DNA of 64,000 nt from Acanthamoeba lenticulata (GCA_002179805.1 NAVB01000344.1:1-64000); one strand, 5' to 3'. Counted from the stretch's first letter, positions 1 to 14,524 are shown. Notes: a model not told the origin generated them from the letters alone. Numbers and translations: made by a program.

Positions 1-1866
1 AATCGTGAAGACGACTGCTTCAGGCCCGCTCATGCAGAGCCCTTCCCCCCTCTACCCCCACCCAAACACAGAGTTCTTTGAGCTGGAGGGCATCTTCCGA
101 ATCTCGGGCACGTCCACCGCCGTCAAACAGATATGGAACAGCTTCCGCGGACCAGGTAACCGTACTCTGCTTGCTGCTGCTGCTGTTGGATGGAGGGGCG
201 AACACTCGCTCACCAACCGATGGATCCCTTCACACACGCGCTTCGACAATAGCAGAAGAGATCGACTTCAAGGGGGCCACAACTCCTCATGATGTGTGTG
301 GCGCCTTGAAGCACTACTTCCGCGAGAGCCCGAACCCGTTGATCCCGTTCGACCGTCACCATGAATTCCTCGCGGCTGGCCGTACTCGCATCCACTTCCC
401 TTCTCGATTCCCTTGTCTTCTCTGGCAGCTGACTCCTCGCTGTACGCCACGCGGAACAGAGATGGCGGACCGGCAGTGTGCGGATGCGTTGAAGACGTCC
501 GTGTCTTATCTACCGGGGGAGAACAAGCGCATGTTGATGGAGCTCTTCAGCTTCCTTCACAGCGGTACTGCTACTGCTCCTCCCTTGGCCTTGGCCTTGG
601 CCTCAAGGCGGCCTGCCACTCACGAGCGAGCTCTCCTCTCCCGCCCGGCAGTAATCCTGTACCAAGAAAAGAACAAGATGTCGGCCGCCAACCTGGGCAT
701 CGTCTTCGGTCCGTCGATCATGCGCAACCGTTCGAACACGGTCGACTTCTTCTCTACGGCCCATCAGTCCACAGCCGCCTACTCCATGATCGAACACTAC
801 CACTACATCTTTGAGGGCCAGGTTCGCCTTTTTCTTCTTTTTCTTTTGGTTCTGGGCGGGCCCTCAAGATCCGTTTTGTTTGTTTGTTCGGGGGGGCGTT
901 CAACAGGAATGGAAGCCCGCCACGACGCCGCCACCAGCGAACGCATTTACGACTCCGCGCCTGGCATCGGTTCCCATCCATCACCCGGTCGCTCCGGTCG
1001 AGGGACCGTCATTGCGTACGCAATCACTCCTCTCCCGCACCCGATGGATCACCCCAGAGGGATAGCTCTCTGACCTTCCTCCGCCCTGTGTTGCACACCC
1101 ACAGCAGCGTCGGCTCGTCCCGGCTGGGGACTGCGATCCACATCGGACCTCTATCAGCGTAAGGAGCCCGGTACGTTGCCCACGTGAGGTCGACACAGAA
1201 TCAATTTTTTTGATAGATCGTCCTTCCAGCTCCTCTCGTCGGCCCTCACACGCCCCTCTTTCACGCGCCTGGTGCAGCCACCAACGCATTGTCGGAGGAG
1301 CACCACGCGCTGCTGGCTCACCTCTCGCTGCTCAATAAGTCTGATAGCATGGGGCTGCTGGGGATGGCCAAGAAGCTGCACAAGTGCGGTTCGGCTGGTA
1401 CTACTACTCCCCCCCCCCAACAACTCCTTTGCGTCGTCATCACTTGGGTGGCGGTGCGACTAAACGTGGACGGTTCCATGTCGTAGACGGAAAGCTCGCG
1501 GACGCGCTGGGCAAGCAAGTGGACGCAGCCACGCTGGCGTCCCTGTGCTTGGGCTTTGCACGAGTCATTTGCGAGCTGGCGGAGACGGGCCAAATGCAGG
1601 GCCAATTGATTGGAAACAGACGACCGCAAAGCGCCAGTTTAGAACCGCCAGCAGCGGCAGCGACACCATCAAGCCCATCAACAGCACCTGCCCTCCCAGA
1701 ACAACATGACGCGGGCCAGAGCCCCAAGGCTGGCGAAACGAGCAAGAAGACCAAGCGCAAGAAGGAGACCAAGGAGCGGCGGCGTAGGGCGGATACGGAG
1801 GGCGACGAGACGTTGAAGAGGAGGAGTGGTTCCTGGCTTGCGCTGGGCAAAAAGCAAGGTCCCTAA
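1..1866 (+). CDS. RhoGAP domain protein, 5' end missing
   Basis: This is the 3' part of a gene for a GTPase-activating protein that would switch off Rho-family GTPases at the cytoskeleton or membrane. The visible domain begins just before the arginine-finger motif GIFRISGT (about 88-111), then continues through an exon with DVCGALKHYFRESP and one with NKMSAANLGIVFGPSIM, both typical RhoGAP signatures. Clear introns include 156-255 and one ending near 650. After the domain comes a Pro/Ser/Thr-rich linker, a short helical segment near 1289-1390 (LLAHLSLLNKSD) and a Lys/Glu-rich basic tail, ending at TAA 1864-1866. The N-terminus lies outside the window, so other domains cannot be excluded. The RhoGAP call is secure; substrate GTPase is unknown. 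Confidence 0.88.
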
Positions 1867-1917
1867 GGTCTTTCTTCTACTCCAAACGACCGCAGTGGCA
1901 AGGCCAAGGTCGTGTAC

Positions 1918-1923
1918 AATAAA
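1918..1923 (+). terminator. poly(A) signal of RhoGAP gene
   Basis: AATAAA lies about 50 bases after the RhoGAP stop codon, at the usual distance for this genome. The convergent zinc-finger gene has its own signal 44 bases away on the other strand. Confidence 0.6.
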
Positions 1924-1966
1924 TGAATTAAAATGAAAAAACAAATAAAGGCAGCTCGTCTGGGCG

Positions 1967-1972
1967 TTTATT
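1967..1972 (-). terminator. poly(A) signal of zinc-finger gene
   Basis: On the minus strand this reads AATAAA, about 40 bases past the zinc-finger gene stop at 2010-2012. The two convergent 3' ends therefore overlap or nearly touch. Confidence 0.6.
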
Positions 1973-2009
1973 TAAGTTACATCCAACTTCTTGGGCTTGT
2001 TGTGGTTAT

Positions 2010-5000
2010 TCATCGCTCTGTGTGGGAACGAGCCGGATCAGCACGACTCAGCCGCCACACGCAAAATGCAGCTGATGAGCAGGATCGTACCTTGGCGGGA
2101 CCAGCACGCCACATGCCTGGCGAGCCTGGGGGCGGAGCTCCCATCTGAGAAAGCAGCGAGTAGTTGGCGCCCAAAGGCGGCAGCTGGTGCGTCCCGGGGT
2201 AGCCTGCCCCAGCGAGCGGATGGGACGCAAAGTGCATCTGAGGCGATTGCTGCTGCTGCTGCTGAAGGTGCTGCTGCATCGGAAGCATCGCCTGCTGCTG
2301 GCGGTGCTGCGGCGACTGCGAGAAAACCGAGAACTGCGACTGCATCGACGCGAGCGACGGCTGCCCGTACGGGGCGTACATCGCGTTGTGTTGTTGCGGG
2401 GACTGTTGCTGCGCCAGCTGCTGCTGATGCTGATGTTGCTGCTGCTGCTGCTGCTGGTGCTGATGCTGCTGCATTGTTGGCGACTGCGTGGCGGCCGGCG
2501 AGGACGGGTGTTGGGCGAACGCGGGGAACTGCGGTGCGCCGCCGGAGCCCAAAACCGGGGACCCGTGGGCCAAGTGTCGCAACTGCGGCGGGTAGGCCGA
2601 AGCCGGGACGTGGTGCAGCGCGTACTGCGTGTAGCTCGGGTAGGCCGGCAGGGGAGACGTCGTCGCGGGGTGGGCCGCGCCGTACCGGGAAGCATCGTGC
2701 GTGGGCAGCGCCGGCGGCTGCGCGTAGGCCGACATGAGGGGCGAGTGCGTCGGCAGCGGCGAGTGCGTGGGCAAGGCCGATGTGGCCGAGCCGCCGGTGG
2801 GCAGCGGCGGCGGCAGGCCGGCCCCGATGGGCGGCAGCGCGTGCATGACCGGGAAGCTCGAGACCGGCGGAGGGATGGCCTGATGCCGCATTCGGCTCTC
2901 CTCGCGTCGCCGCAGCTCCTCCTCGATCTGCCGCTCCTTCTCCCGCATCCGCTTGTCGACCTCGTCGTCCTTCTGCCTCTTATCCGCCAGCTCTGGCGGC
3001 AAGTACTCGTCGTCGTCATCTTCGTCATCCTTCGCAGCTGCGCTGTTTGGTTTCCGCTTTTTGCTTGATGAAGACGATGGCGATGATGACACACCACCCG
3101 ACGAGCCGCGCGGGCTCGCGCCACGCGCACGGCCGCTGGCGACGCGCGTGGCGCCGCCGCCGCCACTGGGAGCGGTGGAGCGAGCACTGCTGCGGGTGCC
3201 CCGCTTGGGCGGCTCGGCAGCGGCGTTGGCATCGTGGTACTCCTCGTCGTCATTTTCCTCTTCGTTCTCGTCGTCCTCGTCCTCGTCGTCGAGAAAGCTG
3301 AGCTCCTCGCTGATCGCACGGTCGCGCTTGGACACTTGAGCCCTGGGCTTGCTGGCCTCCTCCTTCTTGTTGCTGACCTCCTTCTTACTGGCCGGCGACG
3401 GAGCGGGGCTGTGCTCGCCGGGCTTGTTGCCTTTGTGCACCCGCGAATGCGCACTGAGGCCGCGGATGCTGGTGAATTGCTTCCCGCACACGCTGCAGGT
3501 CGGCGCTCCCGCCTTGCCGCCCGCCGCGGCCGCCCCCTTGTCGCTTCCTGTGAGGTGTGGAGCTGGGGTGAGTATGTATACATTTATTGTTAAATGATAA
3601 ATTATTTTTTTTAAAAAATAGAGCATTTCAAAACTGATATAAAAATAAAAAACAACTGATTTGGGAGGATCGTACCGTTGGCGCTGACCGCGGCATCAGC
3701 CTTGCGCTTGGGGGGCGCACGGGCCGCCTTGGGAATGGGTTCGAACTCGTCGAGGTCCCAGAAGCGCTTGGGGGCCTTCACGCGTCGCTTGCCCAGATCG
3801 ATGTCCGGATTCTGCGCCAGTTGCTCAAACTCTTCGCTCAGGTCGGGCTTCGCGTCCTCTTCATCTTCCTCATCGCTCTCGTCGTCCTTGCTCTTGTTGT
3901 TGTTGTCCTCCGCCTTCTTTTGCCTCTTGTTCACACGCTTTGGCGCCGCTTGGTCATCATCATCATCCTCCGGCTCCTCGGCCTTGGCGTTCTTCTTGCC
4001 CGCTCGGCTGCGGCCGCCACTGCTCCGGCTGGGCGCGGCCACTCGCTTCCTCTTGGGCGTCGTCTGCTGCCTCTTGCCCACCGGCTTCTTTTTGGTGGTC
4101 TCGGCCGCGTCGTCGTGATCATCGTCTTCGTCATCGTCGCCAGCATCCCCGCCGCCATAGTCCTCATCATCCTCGCCCTGGTCTCTCTCTTCTTCCTCAT
4201 CCTCTTCTTCGCTATCGTCGCTGCCTGCGTCTTGTTTTGTTCGCTTGCGGTGGGATTGTCGTGGCGCCGGCTGCTTACGCTTCCGCTTCTCCTTCGTCTT
4301 TTGCAGCTGTGTTGCTGCCTCAGTCTCGTCCTTCTCGTCCTTTTCGGCCTTTTCCTCTTTCTCTTCACCATCCTTCTCGGCTTTCTCGGCCTTCGCGTGC
4401 TCATCCTCCTGTTCCTCGTCCTGCTCCACCCTCTTCTCCTCCTTTGCCTTTTGTTCACCCAGGTCATCGGCCACGCGCTCACTCTCCGCCGCCTTGGCCG
4501 GCACCTCTGCAGCGTCTTCCCTTTCCGTCTCGCCAGCGGCCGTGTCGGCACCGGGCTGCACCTCTTTCCCGGGAGCTTCCGCCGTCCCCGACTGTGCGTC
4601 AGCGAGCTGCCGCGGAGTGGCCTCTTGCTCGACCGCTGCGGCGCCTTCGTTTGCCGGAGCCTCCACGTTCGTGCCCTCAGTTTCCATTGAGTCGCCGGCA
4701 TCCGCGTTGGCTCTTGCCTTGTCGCTCTCCTCATCGTTCTTGTCCTCGTCCTCCTTTTGACCATCTTCCGTTACTTGCGCGCCTTCTTCTTCGCTGCCCC
4801 TGTGGTCATGTTGCTCATCGCGAGCGACGTCCTGTGTGGCGGCTGCGAGAGCTGGGCTGTTGCTGCTGCTTGCGTTGCTCTCATGCGCGGCTTCTCCCGC
4901 CGGTGCGGGGGCCGGTGTGGTGGTGGCTTCCCCTTGGTGGGCCTCCCGCTGCGCTTCCTTCTCTTCGCCGCCGTGTTCCTCTTCGCCGCCGTTGGCCACC

Positions 5001-5188
5001 GCAGCTGTAACTGAGGCCTCTGTTGTGTCGGTGCTCAAGCCAGCCGAATCAGGAGAATCCGTAAGAGGCACGGCCGTGCTGGCGGACGCAGCAGATTCAG
5101 GAGGCGGCGAGCACTCTACTGCTTTTAAGTTCAACCCTTCTTTCGATTCGGTAGGCCCTGTGTCTGCCGTACTTGGGTTGTGTTCCAT
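2010..5188 (-). CDS. Large acidic C2H2 zinc-finger, polyQ protein
   Basis: Two exons, 5188-3676 and 3547-2010, joined across a GTACG...AG intron, give about 1016 residues. The first exon encodes a Glu/Asp/Lys-rich, low-complexity region ending in a conserved-looking stretch with KRRVKAPKRFWDLDE. Right after the intron comes one classical C2H2 finger (CSVCGKQFTSIRGLSAHSRVH), followed by acidic and Gly/Ser-rich linkers, a charged coiled segment (RMREKERQIEEELRRREE) and a Pro/Gln-rich C-terminus with polyQ and Q/H runs around 2247-2465. A single finger plus long disordered activation-like regions suggests a nuclear, chromatin or transcription-associated protein, but no specific family is recognised. 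The start is the first ATG of the long frame. A GTACG near 2087 could be a further donor, which would change the last ~25 residues. Confidence 0.75.
2247..2465 (-). repeat. CAG/CAA (polyQ) tracts in zinc-finger gene
   Basis: Interrupted GCTGCTG repeats on the plus strand are CAG/CAA codons on the minus strand and encode several Gln and Gln/His runs. They keep the reading frame. Confidence 0.8.
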
Positions 5189-5449
5189 TTGCTCCTGTGG
5201 GCACCACCATAGTTAATTGCAGGATTTGCGGGCAATTAAGGGAGAAATGGAATTGAGTTGAGTTTGCTCATGGCCTAGAGTGAGTGTTGAAAAATAAAAC
5301 AAGCGTAGTGCCGGGACGAAAGTACCTTGTGTTTCGGCGTGCCTGAATGCTAAGGTTTGTTAATTCCTACCTTGCCGCCTCGGCACGTTGATGCAATAGC
5401 GCCGTTACTGCATACTTCAAATTTTTAGAGAAGCAGGTTTTCCTGTTCC

Positions 5450-5455
5450 TTTATT
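5450..5455 (-). terminator. poly(A) signal of 61-residue gene
   Basis: AATAAA on the minus strand, 14 bases beyond the TAA stop at 5469-5471. Its position supports a separate small gene here rather than a long untranslated tail of the MAPR gene. Confidence 0.5.
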
Positions 5456-5468
5456 TTGGAGTTTTTGT

Positions 5469-5725
5469 TTAAAAACGACACTCGTGGGCTTGTGGGTCGC
5501 ATCCATCGTAAGGCCGGAGGCGCGGATCGTTGAGGAGCTTCTTGCGCACACAAGCGCACCTGATTGCGTGGAGGCGAACGACAACCACGTGAGTGGACAC
5601 GCCATACCGAGACACGTGGATGTTGTGTACCGAGGGTTCTTGGCCTGCGCGCTTTTGAACTGCCTTGGATAGCCCTTCCACGAGCGCTCGATGCCTGCAT
5701 GAGCCCAAGTCAATTGGCTGGCCAT
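5469..5725 (-). CDS. Small Cys-containing protein of unknown function
   Basis: Splicing an intron that begins GTACAC after 'AACCCTCG' and ends AATCAG joins two short exons into a 61-residue protein. It starts at ATG 5725, has a basic, aromatic N-terminus (SWKGYPRQFKSAQAKNPR) and a C-terminus with four cysteines spaced C-A-C, 16 residues, C, 6 residues, C. The stop is directly followed by AATAAA. Size, charge and cysteines resemble small mitochondrial intermembrane-space or ribosomal proteins, but the cysteine spacing is not the twin CX9C pattern and I recognise no family. It is too short to be certain; the splice join and poly(A) signal are the main support. Confidence 0.5.
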
Positions 5726-5913
5726 AACATCTAGGGAGGACTAGCATCACACGTCTACCTCCACTCGACTCTGAACACCAAACTCGTGTGCCAGTCCGTT
5801 CTGCCCACATTGAGTTGCACTCGGGGAACTCTTGCTTCTCTTCGAGATCTTGATCAACGCTGTGTGGGAAACGACGTTGCTTATGAGCAAGAGAGCTACA
5901 AGAGCCATTCGAT

Positions 5914-6945
5914 TCAGAGGAAAGAAAGATATGCCGGCTTAACAACGTACACGACTTTGGCCTTTTTAACCTTTTCTTTCACCTTCTTGAGGGCAGCCGT
6001 GGGCTTGCCCGCCGAGTCGTAGAACGTTCCTGCAAGAAAGAGGTGGCTGAGTTGAGTGGGCTTCATGGAGATGCGCTCAGGATGTGCATACCAACAAGCT
6101 TGCCCAGGTAGGTGTACTGTTTATCGAACTGCAGTTGCCACTCGTGAATAGCCGCTACTTGCTCCGGCTCCAGATCACTGACGTCATCGCTCAGTTGCCC
6201 CTCTTCGAACTCGCCTGCAAAGGTTCTAATCGTCAGCTGTGGGCGAGCCCCCTTCTGCATGAGAGGGTGTGTTCCAAAGCTGCTCTCGCACCAGTCGCAA
6301 ACGAGCGAGAGGCGTCGCGCCCAGCGAAAAAGGCATACGAGCCGCCCTTGGCGTAGAACTTCTGTCCCTGAGTCACATCATAGACCTTGCCTGTTTATTG
6401 CGCCGCAGTAGCGGTGAGTAGATGATCTCAAACACCAAGATAAAGGACAGTGAGACCGAACCGAGGACGCCAAGCAAGATCGGCTTGTTGGGCTCGCTGC
6501 CGTCGTGCTGTCGCAGCTCGTCGACAGTGAATAGCTTGGAAGGGGGCTTTTTGGGAGCAGACTTGGTAGGAGAAGAAAGAGCAGCATCTCCCTCTGGAAA
6601 GATGAATTGGGTGATGAAGGAGCAAGTCTGGACGAGGCTGTCCTCCAGTTGCTTCACCATTTGTGGCTCAAAGTGGTGGAGATAAGCCAAAACAGCAACC
6701 AAGGCTGCAAGAAGTAGACAAATAACTCCCAACGCCTCATAGAGAGCAGCAGTTGATGAGCTGGGTCGCTTCGCGGCTGCTTGCTTGGCTGAGTTTCCTC
6801 CCTTCTTCGATGCTCTCGGTTCCACTGGGCTTCCACCACTTCCCGTGGTTTGCCTCGCGGCACCTTTGCCCGACCTCTGGCGAAGATCAGCAGCTGCCTC
6901 CATCCTCCTCTCAAGGTTGAAGAAACTTCTCTTTTCTCCAGCCAT
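5914..6945 (-). CDS. Membrane cytochrome-b5-like (MAPR family) protein
   Basis: Membrane-associated progesterone receptor family proteins bind haem and act at the ER, often as partners of cytochromes P450 or sterol enzymes. The N-terminal ~65 residues are basic and low in complexity, followed by one strong membrane segment ([16 protein letters not shown], about residues 74-90) and then the cytochrome-b5-like domain: [50 protein letters not shown]. The tail is basic and ends [10 protein letters not shown]. Four exons are joined by clean GT-AG introns with matching phases, including one ending AACAG that rejoins at the GKVYDVT turn. The N-terminal extension is longer than in animal PGRMC1. The start at 6945 directly abuts a minus-strand AATAAA that serves the upstream gene; an in-frame ATG exists at 6975 as well. 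Confidence 0.85.
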
Positions 6946-6951
6946 TTTATT
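6946..6951 (-). terminator. poly(A) signal touching the MAPR start codon
   Basis: The minus strand reads AATAAAATGG: the AATAAA that best fits the Nup93-like gene (stop 6972-6974) is immediately followed by the MAPR ATG. Confidence 0.55.
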
Positions 6952-6971
6952 TTTTGTTCGCCCGAAGCCGG

Positions 6972-7611
6972 TCAAGCGACGAGGTGAGCCTTTCGGTATC
7001 TGTCCCAGTCCTTGCGTATTCGGTTGGAGGCAATGTCTTCAAACTTGTCCTGTGTCTGCACGACAGGGCCAGCTGTTAGCTACGGCAAAGGATGAGTGCA
7101 CTCAGCCAGGAAGCAACGTACTCGTTTTCTTGCCTCTTCCACAGCCGTCAGCAGCATGGTTTGCCTTTCGTTCCTGCGCGGCGGGCGTCAGGGTTATCGA
7201 CGTCATTGGAAGAGAAGGAAGAACGGGATGGGTCTGATGCGGTTCGCACCTCAAAAAACCCTCCACATCGATGTCGTCTAGCGGTTCCAGAGGCTGGAAG
7301 GTTGCTTTGACATCAAGGGCCCGTAAGCTCTTCTCTAATTTCTCGATGTCGTAGGATTTCTTTCGCCTTCGTGTCCTTCCACTTGCCTCTCGTGCAGGTT
7401 GAGGCGAGGCGCTTTTGGTGGTGTGTGTGGTCTGATGTGCTTGGCGAACTGATGTTGTGGATTGGAGCAGCTTGCGTGCTTCCTCTTCGATTTGCTCTAC
7501 ATTTCGTTGAATCACGTACGGCCGTTCAATACTCTCTGTGATCTGCCGTGACTTTTCAAGGAGGGAGGAGAAATTGGGTCTCCTTGAGCCCACCGAACCG
7601 AGATCCGACAT
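6972..7611 (-). CDS. Short protein matching only the Nup93/Nic96 N-terminus
   Basis: Three exons give a 165-residue protein. It begins FSSLLEKSRQITESIERPYV, has a helical segment (NVEQIEEEARKLLQ), a Ser/Thr/basic linker, and then YDIEKLEKSLRALD, FQPLEPLDDIDVEGFLRNE and LTAVEEARKRT. This order and wording match the start of nucleoporin Nup93 (Nic96 in yeast), where this part binds the Nsp1/Nup62 channel complex and scaffold Nups. Family members are normally about 800 residues with a long alpha-solenoid; here the frame stops after RKDWDRYRKAHLVA, just past the homologous region. A poly(A) signal follows 21 bases later, so the solenoid is not downstream. It is either a dedicated short paralogue or a gene split from its solenoid half elsewhere in the genome. 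Confidence 0.72.
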
Positions 7612-7786
7612 GGTCTCACGGGGATCGACTGTTTGTTTTTCTTTTCCTTGTAACTAAACGGAAAATAAGAGAGAAACTAAAAATGTTCGCTTGGGGGCGA
7701 AAAGGTCAGCGAGCACCTCTCGGCGACAAAGGCGGCCCTTTGGTGGTGGAGTTAGTTGGTCACCGTTGTTTCTCGTTTGCCTGCTC

Positions 7787-8431
7787 ATGTCTTCAGATTC
7801 GCTCAACAACTTGGGAGGAAGCGTGCCGGTGCGGACACGGTTGGCGGAGGAGCGAGATGTGCCCCGGCTAATGCAAATTGTGAACTGGGCCTACCGAGGC
7901 TCAGACCCCACCACGACCACGACGCAAGAGGAGGCCAAGGAGGAGAAGCTCACGCGAGCGTGGACCACCGAGTCACATCTCGTTTCCGGTCTCCGGACCA
8001 CCCCGGAGGAGCTGCTTCGCTTGGTTGCCTCCGACCGCGCTCGTGCTGCCTTCTTCGTCGCTGAGGTGGCGGTCGAGGCCTCGCAGACGCCGGAGGAGAA
8101 ATGGGAGGTTGCCGGGTGTGTTCTGGTGGAGAAGGCCGACGACGGCGGCCACTTGGGCATGTTTGCAGTGGACCCGACCCGACAGGCGCTCGGCATCGGC
8201 CGGCGGTTGATGACCGTGGGTGAGCAGCACGTCTGGGACGTGTTTGGCAGTGAGGCTGTCGTGCTGCACGTGATCAGCGTGCGCTCAGAGCTGCTGGCCT
8301 ACTACCAGCGACGCGGCTACGTCGATACCAACGAAACCGAGCCTTTCCCCGCTTCTATCTACACGCCGCTCGTGCCTGAGGGTCTCTACTTCCGTATCCT
8401 CAAGAAGTACCGCGATTCTGCGCCCTCCTAA
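7787..8431 (+). CDS. GNAT-family N-acetyltransferase
   Basis: A single-exon gene for a ~214-residue acetyl-CoA-dependent N-acetyltransferase. It opens with a typical N-terminal strand and helix (TRLAEERDVPRLMQIVNWAY), and the core motif A is clear: LGMFAVDPTRQALGIGRRLM, with the acetyl-CoA pyrophosphate loop in RQALGIG. A C-terminal ELLAYYQRRGYVDTNE segment is the usual motif B. The substrate (small molecule or protein amine) cannot be told. ATG 7787 is chosen because it gives a normal family N-terminus; the open frame extends upstream without an obvious better start. The gene is divergent from the Nup93-like gene, 175 bases apart. Confidence 0.85.
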   Translation: MSSDSLNNLGGSVPVRTRLAEERDVPRLMQIVNWAYRGSDPTTTTTQEEAKEEKLTRAWTTESHLVSGLRTTPEELLRLVASDRARAAFFVAEVAVEASQTPEEKWEVAGCVLVEKADDGGHLGMFAVDPTRQALGIGRRLMTVGEQHVWDVFGSEAVVLHVISVRSELLAYYQRRGYVDTNETEPFPASIYTPLVPEGLYFRILKKYRDSAPS

Positions 8432-8486
8432 GCCCAAGAAATAGGAACCCTTTCTTCTTCTTCTTCGAAGTCCTTTTTTACTTTCT

Positions 8487-12348
<3,862 letters not shown>

Positions 12349-12462
12349 TCCTTCGCGATGTTGCCGATTATTTATTTCGGCGTTTTGGTTTTTTCTCTTT
12401 TTCTCTGCTGAAGGGGCGCTTCCGTCTTTGGTTTCAACGCATCAAACCAAGTTTCGTTTGAC

Positions 12463-14329
12463 ATGGAATCTTCGAGCCACGCCCAAGAGCAGCAGCGTAC
12501 GCGATCACTGCAGCGCTTATATACTGAAGGCTTCTAAATCTGTGTCCCTCTCCTCGTCACAGAGCAATACACGACGGCCACTGAGGCCGTGCGTCACGTC
12601 CCCTTTGTGGGTCCAGTGAACCCGTTGGCGCTGCCCATTTTCGCCTCGTCGACGTACGTGCTCGACTCAGCGGAGCACGGTGCCGTGCTGTCGGACCGCT
12701 TCTCCGACCGCTTCAACCGCACCACCAACGCTGTAGAAGGTGGTCTCTCGCCCTGGCTGTACTCGCGCTGGGACAACCCCACCTCAGACGTCGCCGCCAC
12801 CCTCATCTCCCGCCTTGAGTCCGCCCACAAAACGTTCCTTGTACGCCCGCCTTGACGCGCCACAACAACAGGTAGTTGACATTACCTTCCACTGTGGCGC
12901 ATTCGCGCGTCCAGTTTGGCAGCGGCATGGCGGCCATCAGCACCACGCTCTTCGGTCTCCTGAAGGCGGGCGACCACTGCGTCGTGCACGCGCCCATTTA
13001 CGGCGGCACCCACGAGACCTTCGACCTGCTCACCACCTACGGCGTCGAAATCACCCGCATTGCGCTCCCCGTGGACGGCAGCGTCGACGGCTACCGGTGC
13101 CTCTGCGCTACCCTCCGGCGGACCTCTGTTTCCTTGCGAGCTCATCAACCTGCCCGCTCTGTGTGTGTACGCGTATGTAACGCAGGGCCGCGATCAAGCC
13201 CAACACGAAGCTGCTCTACGCCGAGACCCCGGCCAACCCTATCTGCTCCGTGATCGACTTGGCCGAGCTAAGCAAGTTGGCTCAGGCCCATAACGCGCTG
13301 ACCGTGGTGGACAGCACGTTTGCCTCGCCCATCAACCAGAACCCGATCCGTGACCTGGGCGTCGACGTGCGTATTACGCTCGCCTCTGCCCCAAATCTTC
13401 CCCTTTCTCTCTTCCTCTCCTATGGTGTATGATACACACATGTCCTTAATGAAGCGCCTTGCGTGTGTTGGCGGTGACGGCGGCACAGGTCGTTATTCAT
13501 TCGTGCACCAAGTTCTTGGGCGGCCATTCCGACATCCTGGCCGGTTCCGTCTCGGTGAAGAACCGCCAGCTGGAGGACAAGATCTGGCAAGCGCGCAAGC
13601 TGGTGCGCGACCTTCTGGACCATCGGCGCCCTTTCGTTGTGCAAAACCTAACCCGTTTGGGTCATGGACCAGTTCGGAGGCGTGCTCTCGCCGTTTGAGT
13701 GCTTCTTGCTGGCGCGGGGCATCAAGACGCTCGACCTCCGCGTGCGTCGCCAAAACGAAAACGCGCTCTACCTCGCCCAGGCGCTGGAGAAGCACCCCAA
13801 GATCGAGCGCGTCTTCTACCCGGGTACGCCTCCCACCGCGCCCGTGGCGCTCCCCAGGCCGATCAGCTTATCGTGCGCAAAAAATCCCTAAATCCGCCAC
13901 ACGCAGGTCTGCCATCGCACCCGGCCCACGCCGTGGCGGCCAAGCAAATGCGTGGCTTCGGGGGCATGATCTCCTTCGAGGTCAAGGGCGGCACCGAGGC
14001 CGGCAAGAAGGTCGCCGAGTCCGTGAAGCTGATCACCCTCGCCGTGTCCCTGGGCGGCGTACGTCATTTCTCCTGCCCATCCCCTTGAGGTAAGCGATTG
14101 CCTCCTTGCTCATCGCTTGCGCTGCCGCTCTCTCTCTCTCTCTCTGTCTCTCTTAATGGCGCAGGTCGAGAGTTTGTTGTGCCATGCGGCGACCACCACG
14201 CACGTGATGGTGCCCCGCGAGGACCGCCTCAAGGGCGGCATTACGGACGGGCTCATCCGTTTCTCGGTGGGCATCGAGGACAAGGACGACCTTTTGCGCG
14301 ACCTCCTCCAGGCCCTCGACCAGATCTGA
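12463..14329 (+). CDS. Cystathionine/methionine gamma-lyase family PLP enzyme
   Basis: A fold-type I pyridoxal-phosphate enzyme of the Cys/Met metabolism family, which performs gamma-elimination or transsulfuration on cystathionine, methionine or homologues. Signatures in order: NPLALPIFASSTYVLDSAEH, YSRWDNPTSD, FGSGMAAISTTLFGLLKAGD, APIYGGTHETFD, YAETPANPI, VVDSTFASPINQNP, and the PLP lysine in VIHSCTKFLGGHSD (Lys codon 13510-13512). The C-terminus (GITDGLIRFSVGIEDKDDLL) is complete. Bacterial methionine gamma-lyases carry Cys in the YGCT motif; here it is YGGT, which leans toward cystathionine lyase/synthase-type specificity but does not settle it. The first exon starts at ATG 12463 and joins through a GTACG intron. 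It is divergent from AFG2, with 114 bases between start codons. Confidence 0.88.
14127..14145 (+). repeat. (CT)n tract in intron
   Basis: A CT-dinucleotide run forms the pyrimidine tract of the last intron of the gamma-lyase gene. Confidence 0.8.
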
Positions 14330-14524
14330 TGACAAGAGAAGAAGTTCCCCACTTTCTTCCCCACTTCAGGGTTGCCTCCCTTCAGTGTACCTGTTGCTCC
14401 CACATGATAGGCGTGTCCTTCAAACAAACAAGCTGGTCTATGGAAGGATTTGGTCTCAAAAATGTACAAAAGAATCAAGGGGCAGGAGCTGAGGGGGGGG
14501 AGGCATCAGCGAGACGCGTGGCCA

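Noticed and set aside
2187..3068. Long Arg/Leu-rich plus-strand frame
   Set aside because: It is the reverse of the polyQ/acidic zinc-finger gene; the composition follows from the repeats and it has no homology or splice logic.
3821..5010. Two long plus-strand frames, one hydrophobic and one Pro/Arg-rich
   Set aside because: Both lie opposite the Glu/Lys-rich first exon of the zinc-finger gene; GAG/GAC codons read backwards as CTC/GTC and give false membrane-like or Pro-rich proteins.
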